Below, one piece after another: positions 10,541-23,000 of a DNA stretch of 64,000 nucleotides; within the stretch, counting starts at the first letter, position 1, and each line of letters begins with the position of its first letter. Made by a program: the position numbers and the translations under genes. The notes below the pieces were generated by a model that saw only the letters and a list, made by a program, of their open reading frames with translations, was not told the origin of the DNA and made no database searches. Origin of the DNA: Lycium barbarum (lineage: Eukaryota; Streptophyta; Magnoliopsida; Solanales; Solanaceae); contig NC_083340.1 of assembly GCF_019175385.1 (NCBI RefSeq), forward strand, positions 7,355,706 through 7,419,705, read 5' to 3'.

Positions 10541-12854
10541 CTTTATCTCAAATCATCTATTTAAGGCACTTGACAATTTTAAGACAAAGTTAACAAACAT
10601 TGTAATAAAAACATTTAAGTTGAGAAAATATATGATTTAAATTTAAATTTAGATTGAAAGATGATAGTAATATTTGAATTGAGATAAGAAAGTTTGAATT
10701 TGAATTGAAATATGTAAAACTTTGAATTGAGATAAAAAAAAAAAAATCGAATCTGGATTGAATTGAACTTCTTTTCAATTATCCTGTTACACCTAGAAGG
10801 CTAGATAAAAACTGTAATCCCTAAGATTTCGTAGCATTTTTTTTCAAAAATATTGTGAGGTTTTTCTACAGTAATTATCATCTTAAAAGGAAATATATTA
10901 AATTGAAAAGAAAATGATATCTGTGCATGATATATCAATACCACGATTTACATTTCCTTTACCAACAAAAAAGGAACCACCATATATGATTTTTATTGTG
11001 TGGTATTATCCATTTTATAATATAATCATGTCATAATTCAAGTATATTTTCTCTATGCAAATTTAAATACTTAGGTCTTATCCTTCTATATTTTTACACA
11101 GATTTAGTTATTTTATTTTTCCCGGTTAGAATTTAAATAGTTGTTGGATGCTGAATTTTAGCCTATCATGTTGAAAACCTAACAGGTGTTAACATTTGAC
11201 TGCTATTCAAGTATTTATAAAGAAACCCATAATGAATATGTCATAGATGTTAGTTGTTACAAAATTTCACTCAGCTTGCTTCATTCCCAGTAACACTAAC
11301 ATCTTTTGTGTTTTTTTTTCTTTGCAGAGGCTGCTTATCGCTTAGGCTATGATACATTGGATGCAGTTATCACAGAGAAATATGATTTTAGAGGTAAAAT
11401 AAATCTTTTTATTTTATGATGATCTTTTGTTCATTACGAGTAGTTTTATGTTGAGATATGTATGATTGTATTATCTGATGTGGTGTTCATTGTAAATTTT
11501 TAAATGCATTTATATATTCTCTATTGCAAACAGCAGAGGAAATTTTATATTGAGATGAAAGAGAAAATCATATCATTTGTTTTCATGGGCGGGAGGTAAT
11601 TATTCATTGTACTCTCCTTAGTGGAATAGGTAAAATTGGGTGCCAACAGTGATAGGCATAACATTGATGATTTTGACTACATATAAGGTATAGAACATGT
11701 TCAGTGCATTGAAAAATATATAGTTTCCGAGAAAGTCAAGAAACTTATTTAAATTTTTGTTTCTCCGATTCTTCTTTTAAGGTAATCTATGTTTAAAGCC
11801 CAAATTTTATAGAGCCGATTTCTGTTTCAAATTTTTTAATATATTGTTGATTGATGTCAGTAACAAGCGTTAATTCTATTTTATGACTCAGAAGATGGTG
11901 AACGTGAAGAAAATGAAGAAAAGTTCTTTAGTTTGCTAACATGGTCGTAGAAATGAAAATAAGACCATTGTGGAAGAGGGATATGTGGAAAATTAAGAGC
12001 AAGAAATTGAACGGAGTAAGCTAACAATATCTCGCTTTTCCATGGCGTATAGCTTTTTTGCTATTTTTGAACGTGTTTTAGCCTTTTGGAGCAAGGATGC
12101 AATATGCTAGCTTGACTAGTGCGTGAGTGGAAATTTCTTATTTCTCTACGTGAATTTTGTTTTAGATAGAATTATTACTTTTAATTCTAATATGAATCTT
12201 CTCTTTCTCTTTCTCTTTCGTTTCTTTTTATTTTTTTGGAGTAAAGATGAAGTAAGGCTTAGAAAAGTCCATAAGCAACAAGTCTTCTTTATATCCTTAT
12301 CTTTGAAAATGATTTGCAAACATGTACTTCGAGCACACTATTCGAAATTGAGAAAAAAGAAAGCACACACACAACATGCTAAGGCATAAGCAATAACCAT
12401 TCTTAAAATCGATGAAACTTGAATATATTAGACGAAGAAGGAATGAAACAATTGAGAATTTTGACTCTACCACAGTTTATGAGAAGAAGTTAAGTAACAC
12501 GTATTGAATAGTGAACATCATAGAAATAAAAAAAAAATTGCATATGCAATATAGAGGAAAGAAATTAAGACACTGAAATTAGAAATTACAATAATTTAAT
12601 AATGAAAAGCTATGTATTTTTTGTGAATATATATGTGATATCGGGCTTCACATAATTTACGTGCACAGATGTATAAATATTATTAACAAAATTAATTAGT
12701 AAGTATATCTTATTCAAAAAGTCTGTGCTTATCAATTACTTAAGAGTACTTTTTTTCTTATTCAACAGAGTTTAAATCTTTTTGCTGCTTTACTGTGTCA
12801 AGAAATATGTGTGAACGATATTAATTAATTATAAGGAGATCTAATAAGTTTCAA
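10541..12854. other. AT-rich stretch without a recognised gene
   Basis: A Helitron-5'-like block lies at about 10565-10610. Low-complexity TTTAAATTTAAATTTAG and GAATTGA words follow to 10790. At 11328-11392 an exon-like segment is bounded by TTTGCAG and GGTAAA and would read EAAYRLGYDTLDAVITEKYD; a second acidic piece (EDGEREENEEKFF) follows a CAG at about 11892. I do not recognise the protein. Otherwise I see no gene. Confidence 0.3.
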
Positions 12855-13557
12855 TCTTATATGTGTGTGAAGTGGGTAATAATATTTAGCCAAGTGGTTT
12901 ATCACAAAATCACATGGCAAGTTTTAGACAATATTAACGGTAGTACAATAATATAGAGTGTAATTTATTTAAGAATTGAGAGTTTTTACAACAACAACAA
13001 CATATTCGGTATAATCTCACAAGCGGGGTTTGGCGAGGGTAGAGCGTACGCTGACCTGATACCTATCTTGGGAGGTAGAGAGTCAGTTTCCGATAGACCT
13101 CCGACTCAAGAATGTTTTTTTTATTTTGAATTTGATTGGAAATATAAACTTTTAAAATTGAGTGTAGTTAGTTTTTGTTTAATTGTAAATATAAAAATAA
13201 TCATTTTTTAGTATAAAGAAGACACAATAGGAGTAACAATTTGGAAAGAACTTAACTATTAATATAAAAAATCAAAAGATATTAGTTATATATTGGGATG
13301 GGTAAATAATTGAAAATAATATTCGTGAAATAAAATCAATATAAAAATTAGATTTCAAAGCGTTTTTTCCCAACTTAGAAACTTCATAAAGAATCATTTA
13401 ACTATTAGAAATGAAATTTACAAAGTGAAAATATATAATCTCAGCAAATATGTCATTTTAAATATTGAAGCAATAAAAGTTGACGTGATATTTTAATTAA
13501 GATATGACTACAACTATAATTTGCTACCACCGCGCATCGCGCGGATTCTAATACTAG
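12855..13557 (+). mobile_element. Short non-autonomous Helitron
   Basis: The 3' end is clear: hairpin CCGCGC-ATC-GCGCGG at 13530-13544 and terminal CTAG at 13554-13557 followed by T. A candidate 5' end is TCTTATATG at 12855 preceded by A, followed by the AGCCAAGTGG ... CATGGCAAGTTTTAGACAA block shared with 1816-1880. There is no ORF. It carries a SINE fragment at 12989-13113. The 5' boundary is less certain than the 3' one. Confidence 0.55.
12989..13113 (-). repeat. TS-type SINE, 3' part
   Basis: On the minus strand this reads AGGTCTATCGGAAACTGACT ... CTACCTCCCAAGATAGG ... GCGTACGCTCTACCCT ... GTTGTTGTTG. That is the 3' half and (TTG)n tail of the tRNA-derived TS SINE family widespread in Solanaceae. 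The tRNA-like head is missing. Confidence 0.65.
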
Positions 13558-14090
13558 TAAGTAAATAAAAGTGTTGTTTACACTGACAAACCAATCTTGA
13601 AGTGGAGGGAGTACCTATTAAACAGATAACAAATACATCTTGTAAATTTAATTACTCCACTTAGGATCACTTTCCTAGCATTACATTAAACGAGTGATTG
13701 CAGATAGCATCACTATAGTTCATAAACGTCTCATTCACCAACTAATAAATATCTTTTCTTAGTCAGAGTTTCCACTCCATAGTCCATATGTTAATGCATG
13801 AATTTCCACAAATGTAGGTCGAGACGCAACCATTTTTGGATCTACGTAATTGGTTCTCTTTTATATTGGAGTCTACACATCAAACACAGCTCAGATTCCA
13901 TTATCGGAGCCCACCACCACAATTCAGTCCAAGGACTCCCAAAAGTAAAAATATTTGGCTTCATACCATAGGTCCGCATAACCAAGTCCGAGAAGGCATG
14001 CTAGTAATTTGTTATTCTCCGGCCATGTTAAAAAATGAGCTCTAATTAAACTTGCGTGAAATTTAAGATCATATAAGAAGAATTAATATA
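13558..14090. other. Intergenic, no gene; MITE end near 13605
   Basis: AAGTGGAGGGAGTAC at 13600-13614 resembles the right end of a Stowaway-type MITE, but no matching left end was found nearby. Nothing else is recognised. Confidence 0.3.
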
Positions 14091-14230
14091 ATAACATCTA
14101 ACAATTGATGTGGGACTTGTAACGTCTCCTGTCCATATATATTAGTACTTCTAGAATATTATAACATCTAACAATTGATGTGGGACTTTTAACGTCTCCT
14201 GTCCATATATATTAGTACTTTTAGAATATT
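14091..14230. repeat. 70 bp tandem duplication, two units
   Basis: Units 14091-14160 and 14161-14230 are identical except at two positions (G/T at 14129/14199 and C/T at 14151/14221). Each contains GATGTGGGACT and GTCCATATATATTAG. The high identity indicates a recent duplication. Confidence 0.9.
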
Positions 14231-14844
14231 TTACCACTCTTTCGATTAAGAAAGAAATTTCATGACTCTAGTTAGTAAAAGTACTTATCTAAGTTAAAGT
14301 GTCTTCTTATCTTTTCTTAAAAAATATCTCACTGACTCAACATATTAATTGAGTACGTAAGAATAAATATGAGAAGAAAAAGAATAAACGACTTTTCATT
14401 TTTTCTAAAACGTAATATTATAGCACAAATTCTGTTTATCAAAATTACTAATACTCATTTGATAAGTAGTAGTACTAATATTTATCCTTTTTCTTCCTTT
14501 CTCCGGTGGTACTGCAATTCCCATGTTGATAGCGATATCAAAATTAGGGAACTAGGTAGGAAAATGTAAGTGGAGAAATATGTGAGTTGATATCCTTCCA
14601 TTTAATTTGCCCAATTATCATAGAAGTTTTATGCATCCATGTTAATATAAAAATGGTCAAATTCTTTAATATATCAAATTTATCCACATTTGTTGGACCA
14701 GGTTTAACTTAAATACAATAAATTCAAGTGCTACTTTAATAGTTCTAACCAAATAAAATACAATAAAATAATTATAGGACCGTGAATAACATTATTCATT
14801 ATAATAAAAACTACATTTTCAATAATATTCGTGAAGAACAACGA
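14231..14844. other. AT-rich intergenic stretch
   Basis: No gene or recognised repeat was seen. Confidence 0.4.
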
Positions 14845-15028
14845 TCCACCAAAGGATGTGGTATAGCAGATGAGCATGCTCCTCCCTTAATCAGAGGTTT
14901 AAGTCTCGAACCATGGGTATAAAAAATCCTTAATAGGGAGCGTTTTTTTCGAATGGGCCCTAGCAGTTCGAATTCGGATTACTCAGGCTCTAATATGGAT
15001 ACCAGACACCGGATAAAAAAAAAAAGGA
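14845..15028 (+). repeat. tRNA-derived SINE (SolS-like)
   Basis: It reads CCACCAAAGGATGTGGT ... GGTTTAAGTCTCGAACC (degenerate B box at about 14898-14913) ... GGGCCCTA ... TTCGGATTACTCAGGCTC ... GGATACCAGACACCGG and ends in an A tract. This word order is typical of an abundant Solanaceae SINE family. A possible short target repeat (GAACAAC before, AAACAAC after) is weak. Confidence 0.6.
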
Positions 15029-15061
15029 AAAACAACTGACCCCATAATGACATATGTACAC

Positions 15062-15887
15062 CAATGTTTTAAAGGCGGGAGCGCCAGGCTAGACATTTTA
15101 CGCAGCACGAGGAGAGGCGTAAGCCCCGAGACACGGGGCGTAAGTCCCATGGATCTACGGGGCGTATGTCTCATGTATCTTCAATTTTATAATTTTATTA
15201 CTACAAAATCAGCAAATGTAAGGTTTTCATTGAAATTCTGCAAATAAATTTAAATAAATCACCAATAATATAAAAAGAATTATTATAATTATTATTTGAC
15301 AAAAGCCAGAACACAAAAAATGATAATAGCCTAGGTAATCTTTAAAATGAAATCTTCATTCACTTCATCATCAATCTCCAAATCTATTAGTCCTTCCCGC
15401 TCTCAACTAATATTTGCACTGAATTTATTTATATATTCAAAGAAGTAGAAGGGCAAAAAGCGTAAGAGCAATGCCAAAAAAATCGATGAAGATATATGGA
15501 TGAAGTTGCTTGAGGAACATAGTGCTATGAAATCTCTATTATATCAATTTCAAACATAATCATCTAAAAAAAATATTTATGGCAGTGTTATTTTCTATGA
15601 GTTGCTTTTTTTATTATATATATTTTAAGAAAAATCACTACAACATGAAAATATGACAGCATAAAGTATAAATATCATTACAACAATAATAAAAATCATA
15701 ATCTATAGCAAAAATACATTTAAAGCAATAAAAATTAAATTAACGTCCCGGGCGTACGCCTTTACGCCTGGGACTTACGCACTTACGCCCCAAATTCTAG
15801 GGCGTACGCCCTATGGATCTACGCCTTTCATTTGCATCCCGGAGCATTTTTGGTATGTTCGCCCCGAAAACGCATCTGAAAACACTG
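15062..15887. mobile_element. hAT-like non-autonomous DNA transposon, 826 bp
   Basis: The element is flanked by a perfect 8 bp target duplication, ATGTACAC (15054-15061 and 15888-15895). Its ends form imperfect terminal inverted repeats: left CAATGTTTTAAAGGCG, and right, read in reverse complement, CAGTGTTTTCAGATGCG. Both subterminal regions are GC-rich and full of repeated GGCGTA/TACGCC words, as in hAT elements where transposase binds. The interior is AT-rich with no transposase ORF. Confidence 0.85.
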
Positions 15888-16030
15888 ATGTACACTACCA
15901 TCTTGATAAAGTTTGATACAAAATATACTTTGATGAAGACATGCAGTAAGCTTTTATCCTACAGGAAATCAAGATGAAGCAACAAATGATACGATAGCAA
16001 TATGCCAATATATATCATATCAACTAACAC

Positions 16031-16035
16031 ATTTC
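16031..16035. other. Target site duplication ATTTC (left, Tat element)
   Basis: ATTTC here matches ATTTC at 35955-35959 exactly, flanking the TG...CA ends of the outer LTR retrotransposon. Confidence 0.9.
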
Positions 16036-16735
16036 TGTATACGGTAAAAGTCGGATATATGTTAGGCCGGATAGACCGGTGGCCGAGGGAAGAAAGAAAT
16101 CAACACGGGTATGAAGACTTACTTTCTGAATCGGGGGAGTGCTCGAACCGAGGAAGGGGAAGAACATCGTTTGGTCCGATTTTCCCATAGCCGAGTTGAT
16201 TATGGCCGTTCTTCCGTTTGATTGTGGCCGTTAGTCCGTTTGATCGTGGCCGTTGGTCCGCGAGATTCGTTACGCGATTGCCACGCGTCGATAACGTCCT
16301 ACCATGGTTAACTGCCAATCGTATGGGTGTCAGACCGTACGATCAACCTAATCCATTTCAGAGTTTTTCTTTATTTTTTAGAAACACTTGTTGTATGAAG
16401 CCCATGGGGCAATACTATAAATAGGGGTCATTGCCACACTTTTAAAGGGTTGGCTTCCTCATATCAAGAACATTTTGTTATAGCAAAAATATATAAAATC
16501 TCTCTCTCCAACATCTGATTTTGGTCCGGATTATCGTGTTCATCCTTTAGATCTGCTCGATCAAACAATATTCATATATTACTAGATACAAAATCTATAG
16601 CAAACCACTGATTATCAGTTGCTCCTACGTAGCATATTCATATATTTCTTTTCTCTATCAAATAGATTAAGGCTCAACCACATATCCTATACCTCACTAA
16701 TAAATTCAATTGATTATCCAAATTTGGGGTAAACA
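16036..16735 (+). repeat. Tat element 5' LTR
   Basis: It begins TGTATACGG and ends GGGGTAAACA. It contains a TATA box (CTATAAATAGG at 16425-16435) that would drive the element's transcript. It is homologous end to end with 35245-35954. Confidence 0.95.
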
Positions 16736-16738
16736 GTT

Positions 16739-16756
16739 TGGCGCCCACCATGGGGC
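16739..16756 (+). other. Primer binding site of Tat element
   Basis: TGGCGCCCACCATGGGGC lies three bases after the LTR end, as the tRNA-primer site of Tat elements usually does. The tRNA species was not determined. Confidence 0.7.
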
Positions 16757-16844
16757 TAGGATAATAGTGGTCTTTGATCTTGATCTCTATCTTACCCATC
16801 AAAACCAAAAACGTCTTCTGTTCGTCTCTGAAAAAACGGACCAA

Positions 16845-17847
16845 ATGGCTAACAGTGGGCAATCTGGTCACGTCAACAACAACGAGATCGTGGCCGAAAA
16901 TGAAGGCAGCGGGCCACGAGGATTTCCAAACACCACTGACCCTAACCCAGTTAATTCGAGGGAGGGCCTCAGCCGACAAAACACCGTGGACTAGGAGAAC
17001 GCCGCCCAGCCGGCCACTGACCCTTTAAATACTCACAATTCAATTACTTTGCCCCGGACACAGGGCCGGAAAGAACCGGATACCTCGAATGATAATATTG
17101 ACTTACGTTTAATTTTTGAAATGTTGTAGGAACAGAGAGCGGCGATTGCCGAACAGGGAATCGCAATAGCCCAATTGCAAAACGGAAGAGATAAAAAGAC
17201 CCCAGAGAAGGCGAAGGGCGTTGCTGAACCCAAAAGAGATGAGGCACGGATGGTTGAAAGCAATGGGTCCGGAGCTGGTTCATCCATCGAGGTTCTGAAA
17301 ATGCTCGAAATGTTAGCGAAGCGGGTAGACTCGATCGAAAAAAGGGTGCAGACATACAATTCTCAGGTGGATCAAATCCCGGGGGCTCCGCCTATTTTGA
17401 AAGGGCCGGATTCAAAGAGGTACATCCAAAGGCCTTTTCCTCCGAGTGTGGCTCCGAAATTGATCCCGAAGAGGTTCAAAATGCCGGATATCCAAAAATA
17501 TGACGGCACAACGGACCCTCACGAACACGTGACCTCATACGCCTGCGCTATAAAAGGCAATGATATGGAAGAAGATGAAATCGAATCTGTGTTGCTGAAA
17601 AAGTTTGGGGAAACTCTGTCAAAAGGAGCACTAACTTGGTACGACCATCTGCCCAAAGCATTCGATCACTTCTTTCGAAATGCTCGCCGATGTGTTCATA
17701 AAAGCACACGCCGGAGCCAAAAAGGTGCAGGCTCGGAAGGCGGATATTTTTCATATAGCCCAAAGAGACGATGAGTACTACGTGAATTTCTCAACCGGTT
17801 CCAAAGGGAACGAATGGAGCTCCCCCCGGTTCCGGAGGAATGGGCTG
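16845..17847 (+). pseudogene. Tat gag, N-terminal part (broken)
   Basis: Gag is the structural protein that packages the element RNA. The reading frame starts with MANSGQSGHVNNNE at 16845 and is interrupted by TAG at 16992 and TAG at 17127. It runs open through a coiled-coil-like KMLEMLAKRVDSIEKRV region and the capsid segment FKMPDIQKYDGTTDPHEHV ... GALTWYDHLP. Frameshifts near 17670 and 17777 follow, after which LADVFIKAHAGAKKVQARK and ERMELPPVPEEWA are read in other frames. The coding sequence is then split by the LARD insertion at 17848 and resumes at 26089 with AQAFTKGLN. Confidence 0.85.
17843..17847. other. Target site duplication GGCTG (left, LARD)
   Basis: GGCTG here equals GGCTG at 26084-26088, directly outside the TG...CA ends of the nested element. 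Removing the element and one copy joins gag as PPVPEEWA then AQAFTKGLN. Confidence 0.93.
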
Positions 17848-19999
17848 TGTCACGCCCCGAACCATGGCCTGGGCGTAACACGGCACTCAGTGCCATACTG
17901 CATATGACCGAGCGAACCACATGGCTTGCTGAATCATCATGAGGCATACATGAGCGGAAATATAGCATGAACGTGATGAGCTTTTATAAAACATGAGATG
18001 TCATAATAATTTAATGAAATACTTGTTTAAATCATAAATGCGGAAATAACATGAGTTGAGCCAAAAATGGCTAAACACCTTGCATATCTAACATAACTAA
18101 ACTGGCTAGTCTATGAAACCTCTAATCGTGAATCTTGACTGGAAAACGTACTTGCTGGGTCAAGGCCCCCCAGCATACCTTTAAATGCATGACTAGTAAA
18201 ATAAATATAACTGACTAAACCCCGAATGAGATGGGGCTCACCGATGAGCTGATACGAGCAAATCCTACTGAGCAGATGCGACGTCCTGTAAATACGTACT
18301 TGCATCGTGAAATGCAGGCCCCCGGGCAATAAAAGGGGACGTCAGCACATTGAATATACTGGTATGTAAAGCAATTGAATGAAATAACATGGGACATGAA
18401 ATAACATATAAGAACTGAAACTGAAAACCTAGACATGAACATGAGCATGAGCGTGAGTACATAAATATAACATAAGTAAAACATGATAAGTAGGGAGAGC
18501 ATTTCATAAACCGACATGTGATATCACCACGTGGGTACGTGGAGTCTGGTACCTCGCCGGATAAGCAGAGCCCTCATATCTTGCCAGGGTATAAGGTGGT
18601 AACGTGACTGATGGATCCATTTAGTGTAAAATTAAGGTATCGTCCTAACTGGGCGGAGCGATCCTTGTCCTATGGTGGCTACATAGTTTCAGGCTATCTG
18701 AGCCTTCTCGGTAATTCATGCAACTCCCAAAAATATGAACATAATATAGTTGGATAAGAAGCCCATGATTTTCGTGAATAAACTTGTATTTGTCTTGTAA
18801 TCATGATTTCACGAAATAACTTGTAAACATGGTTTCATGAAATAACTTGTAAACATGGTTTCATGAGATAACTTGTATTTAGTATGTATGTATCTTGTAT
18901 CATAGCATGAAAGTAATTATATAATATAGTTGCATGAAAACTTGTAGACATGTAGGATATTCATGAAATAATCATTTTTATTTAAAAACACGCATGCAAG
19001 AACCCATGGAATACGAGATATGGGTTTTCATGGATTACAGACTGATTCTCAATAATCATATGGAGTTATTAAGAACACAATGATAGAATCATAACAATTC
19101 ATACATAATATAATCATGGACATGGACCTAGGGTTATCATGAGCATAGTATAGAATAGAAACCCTAGTTTTGTAAAGTTTCATACTTTATGGATTAGGAG
19201 GCGTGGGGAAGAACAATGATGTTCCCGTACGTAGATAGTAACTCTACATACCTTAGTCGCTCCAAAACTTGAATTAAAGACTTGAGCTTTGAAGAAGATT
19301 TCTAAAATCTTGAATTCTTGAATCTTGAGATGGATTTTATTGAAAACCCTAGTTTAGGAATGATGATTTCTTGTTTAGATTACAAGGATATGTATTAGAA
19401 TTGACTTGGAATAATTAGAGTAGGCTTACCTTGGTGTTCTTGATGATGGAAGAGGGTAGGAGGTCGTTCTAGGGTTTGAAGGAATGAAAAATAATGATTT
19501 GAACGGATATGGACAAATATATACTGTTCTGGAAAATTGCATTTTATCCAGCAAAATACTGGCCGTATTTTGAAATACCGGCCGTATTTTGAAATACGGA
19601 CTGCACTGCGTCTCTTCAGTAAAATGACCATAACTCTTTGTACAGATGTCTTTTTGACCCCCATAATATACCGTTGGAAAGGTATTTCAAAGTTCTACAA
19701 CTTTCATCAAGGAAGTTTTCCCAAATTCCAAATACGTTTTGAAAAACGGGCCGTATTTTGAAATACAGTCCGTTTTTAATAATGTAGCCTCCAAATGTCA
19801 AATTCCAGAATGCTCAGAAATCCTTGGTACCAGTTTACGATTTGAATTACGGCCCATATACTGAAATAAGATCACTGTTCATGGGCGTAAACCCCCATCT
19901 TACAACTGAACAGGGAAATTCCAATTCCCACATTCTTTATCTGATTTTCTAAGTCTGGGATCATGGTCAAAGCTTAGGTTAAAGGTACGGGGTGTTACA
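17848..19999 (-). repeat. LARD 3' LTR (2,152 bp)
   Basis: It is almost identical to 24022-26083 but keeps about 90 bases (around 19253-19353) that the other copy lacks. It contains near-palindromes of the form CCGTATTTTGAAATACGG at 19562-19602 and again near 19750, and is rich in CATG words. Confidence 0.95.
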
Positions 20000-20014
20000 A
20001 TATCTCCCCCTTGG
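20000..20014 (-). other. LARD polypurine tract
   Basis: On the minus strand AAGGGGGAGATAT immediately precedes the LTR start TGTAACACC. This is the plus-strand priming site expected beside the 3' LTR. Confidence 0.8.
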
Positions 20015-23000
20015 GATCATTCGTCCTCGAATGATGGTCATGGTTAGGAATATGGCTGGACATGGCTTGAATACATGAACATGAAAGAAACATGACGTAA
20101 AACATAAGAGCTTGACATGGTTACATGGGAACATGATCATGGATCCTGAGAACTGAATACGTGATTACATGGAAACATGTACATAGGGAACATAAAACTG
20201 AGTAGCATCTACATGAATGAGAATCATGAAACATTTTTCCTCGATTTATGACTATGGTTAAAAATCGCTACTAACTCTGGAATCTACAAAATATATGATA
20301 GGACTTCCTTCATAATTCGAACCCTCACGACATTTCTCAAACGCCTGCTAGCTAACTAAAGTACCAACACACAACTCACAGGGTATCTTAATAAGCATGA
20401 TGTGACTTAACGTGATTACTGCATCTTGATATAGCTAACATAAATACTGAGCTGGCTTGAACACACGAATATCGGTTGAATGATTACATGATTACTATTT
20501 ATAGGGTTTGGAAGAAAGTTCGTAGGCACGAATGACATGAGTACTGGAAATAGGCACAAACATGAAATGATTACCTGGGCGTGAGACACATGACCTGGGG
20601 CATATAAGTGAAGACTGGATGACATGAATATATGAGTGCTAAACTGTCATGAGATACGAATACGTGTAAAAATGGATATCGTAACATGGGATCTGAATGT
20701 CGAAAACAGGATTGTTATAACATGTGGGTTGAATACTAAGCGCGTGTAGGATTTGGATACTTAGAGACTTAATCATAGACGTTCGTATGTCACCATGGTA
20801 ATATGAGATAGGAGTATGACTTAGGCTTTGAATGTAAGCGCAACTCGATGCGAATGCGACAGACTTGAATCATATAACAAGAATATGATCCTAACATAGG
20901 TATTCATAAATCTCTAGCATAGGCATGACATGAATACATCGAATCTGAGTAGAATACTCTTGAGATAAGTACCATAGGTTATATGAAAAGTTATCTATTT
21001 GAATATAAGAATGCACCTTACTTCTGATTATCTTGTTAGCTGTTAATCATGATTATGAATACCTTAGCTCACTTTGCTCATTCTCGTGAGCGTATTATAG
21101 AGGACTGAGAGAAAAAGAATTATTGGTACTATTCACATGAGATACTTTGCTTTAGAGAACACACATGGCATGGTGCATTGTACATGGAGGACGTAACGTG
21201 GAACATGCGTACATGGGAACGTGATTTATTTGGCATGAAACGTGATTACGTGAATAGAATTACATGGGACATGGGTACATGAAAAACATGGAGTTCACAT
21301 GAGTATCTACATACCATGGCGTATGGAGTTGAGTTCATGGGCATTGAAGTAAGACTAAGGCATAAGTGTGACTTGCGTGGAGTACAACAAGCGTGACTTG
21401 CGTGGAGTACAACTGTAGGCTAACTCTTGGGTACTCAGAGACGTAAGGCATGGTTAAAATATTACCTTTAGGATTTAGATATACCGAAAGAATAGGACAT
21501 GGTTCAACATATCTTACTCTTATCACCATGAGTAAACGCCCTTGTTATAAATAAGGCACATGAAAGAATGGATTATAGGCATGAATAATTCATTCCTCGA
21601 GCATCTAAGACATAAGTAGAAAGTCACCTTGAACTTAAACAGGGCATAGGTACTTCGGAAAAGAAAATGGCATCCTTTGTGCCAAGCTACGAGCTGCTTT
21701 AAAACAGTAGCCAGAGGAACATAAGCATGAGTTACGTAGAATCGTGGGTAGGACATCCATCTTGACTTACTCTTATCATTACCTACCAACCCCACTGCTA
21801 TGCTATTTCTATATGTGGATGCTCAAAGAAGTCGGTCGTGGGCACTAGTATATGGTAACATGGATAACATAATCATAGGGGTCAAGATCATCATCAGATT
21901 TGAAAAACACTTAGATGATAGAACATGGACATGAGTATAAAAGCATGATAGATACGTGAGACCTGAATGCGATTTTTAACTTTAGACATGAGCACACCAG
22001 AAGTGCCAGACATGAAAGGACATTCCCTTGCATAAATTACTATCGTATAAAGTCTTAATTCTTGTATCTTAAACGCGGAGTATCAATCTCTAACATGGGC
22101 ATGATATGGGTACGAAAGGCACAAGTAGATCACGTCTGGGTATTAGTACCACATAGTACATGAATTACTCTGGAATTGGAACCGTTATACCCTTAAAACC
22201 CATTATTCGCTCTAGAACTTTATCTTATAACATAATTACCTAGTACTTGATCTCAACAGCATGACAAAGATCACATTCTACACACCTTATCTTGGCTACA
22301 TGAAACTGTGACCCTCTGACATAATCTCCTTAACACCTATCAACTTACAAAACACATAGTTTATATCGGCACCTTATCGCACGATCTCCCCCTTAGTTCA
22401 AAAGCTGACGTTTAAAGCCTGTTCTCTTGAGTTAGCGATAAGTGGTTATCTAGTGGTTCTGCTAATTTCCTCTAATATACTGACGACTCATTTCTTCAGC
22501 TTACTTCAAGCAAGTCTTACTTACTGGAAAACTGGATTACTTAAATGAACGATTTTCTAATGTACATAACTGGCATACTAGCTTTGTCAGTCTTGAGGAA
22601 AACTCTTTTCTGATAACTCTTAAAGGCTCTTCTTCTGTAGCTTGCTCTCTTACTGCTTAGATGGTTTTCTTTTTTCACCAATTTCTATACCTCAAATTTA
22701 ACTTAAACCCTTTGGGTTCTAACACGCCTTCGGTGTATTCAGACAGTTACCCACTTAGTAGTGCTAACTTGACTAAGTAACTCAAATCATACTTCTACTA
22801 ACTCTGCTGAAAATTTCTAATTCACTGTATCTATTCAAACTTACTTACTATGCTTCTGTTAACCACTTGCTAGCATCATATTCTCTAATTCTTCTCTGAG
22901 TACTAAAGTGAAGCATAAGGTTATTTCTAACTTTTCCTCCTTACCTGACTCTATTCTGGGGTTGTATAATATCTTTCTGAACTATAGACATGGATCACAC

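Noticed and set aside
10051..10640. Plus-strand ORFs of 131 and 65 codons
   Set aside because: AT-rich text with no domain, overlapping inverted-repeat and Helitron-end-like sequence; no support for coding.
17033..17359. Minus-strand ORFs overlapping Tat gag
   Set aside because: Shadow frames of the gag coding region with no independent signal.
18111..18517. Cys/Ser-rich minus-strand ORFs present twice (also 24285-24693)
   Set aside because: They occur in both LARD LTRs only because the LTRs are duplicates; the frame is short and not preserved in the related LTR at 63494-64000.
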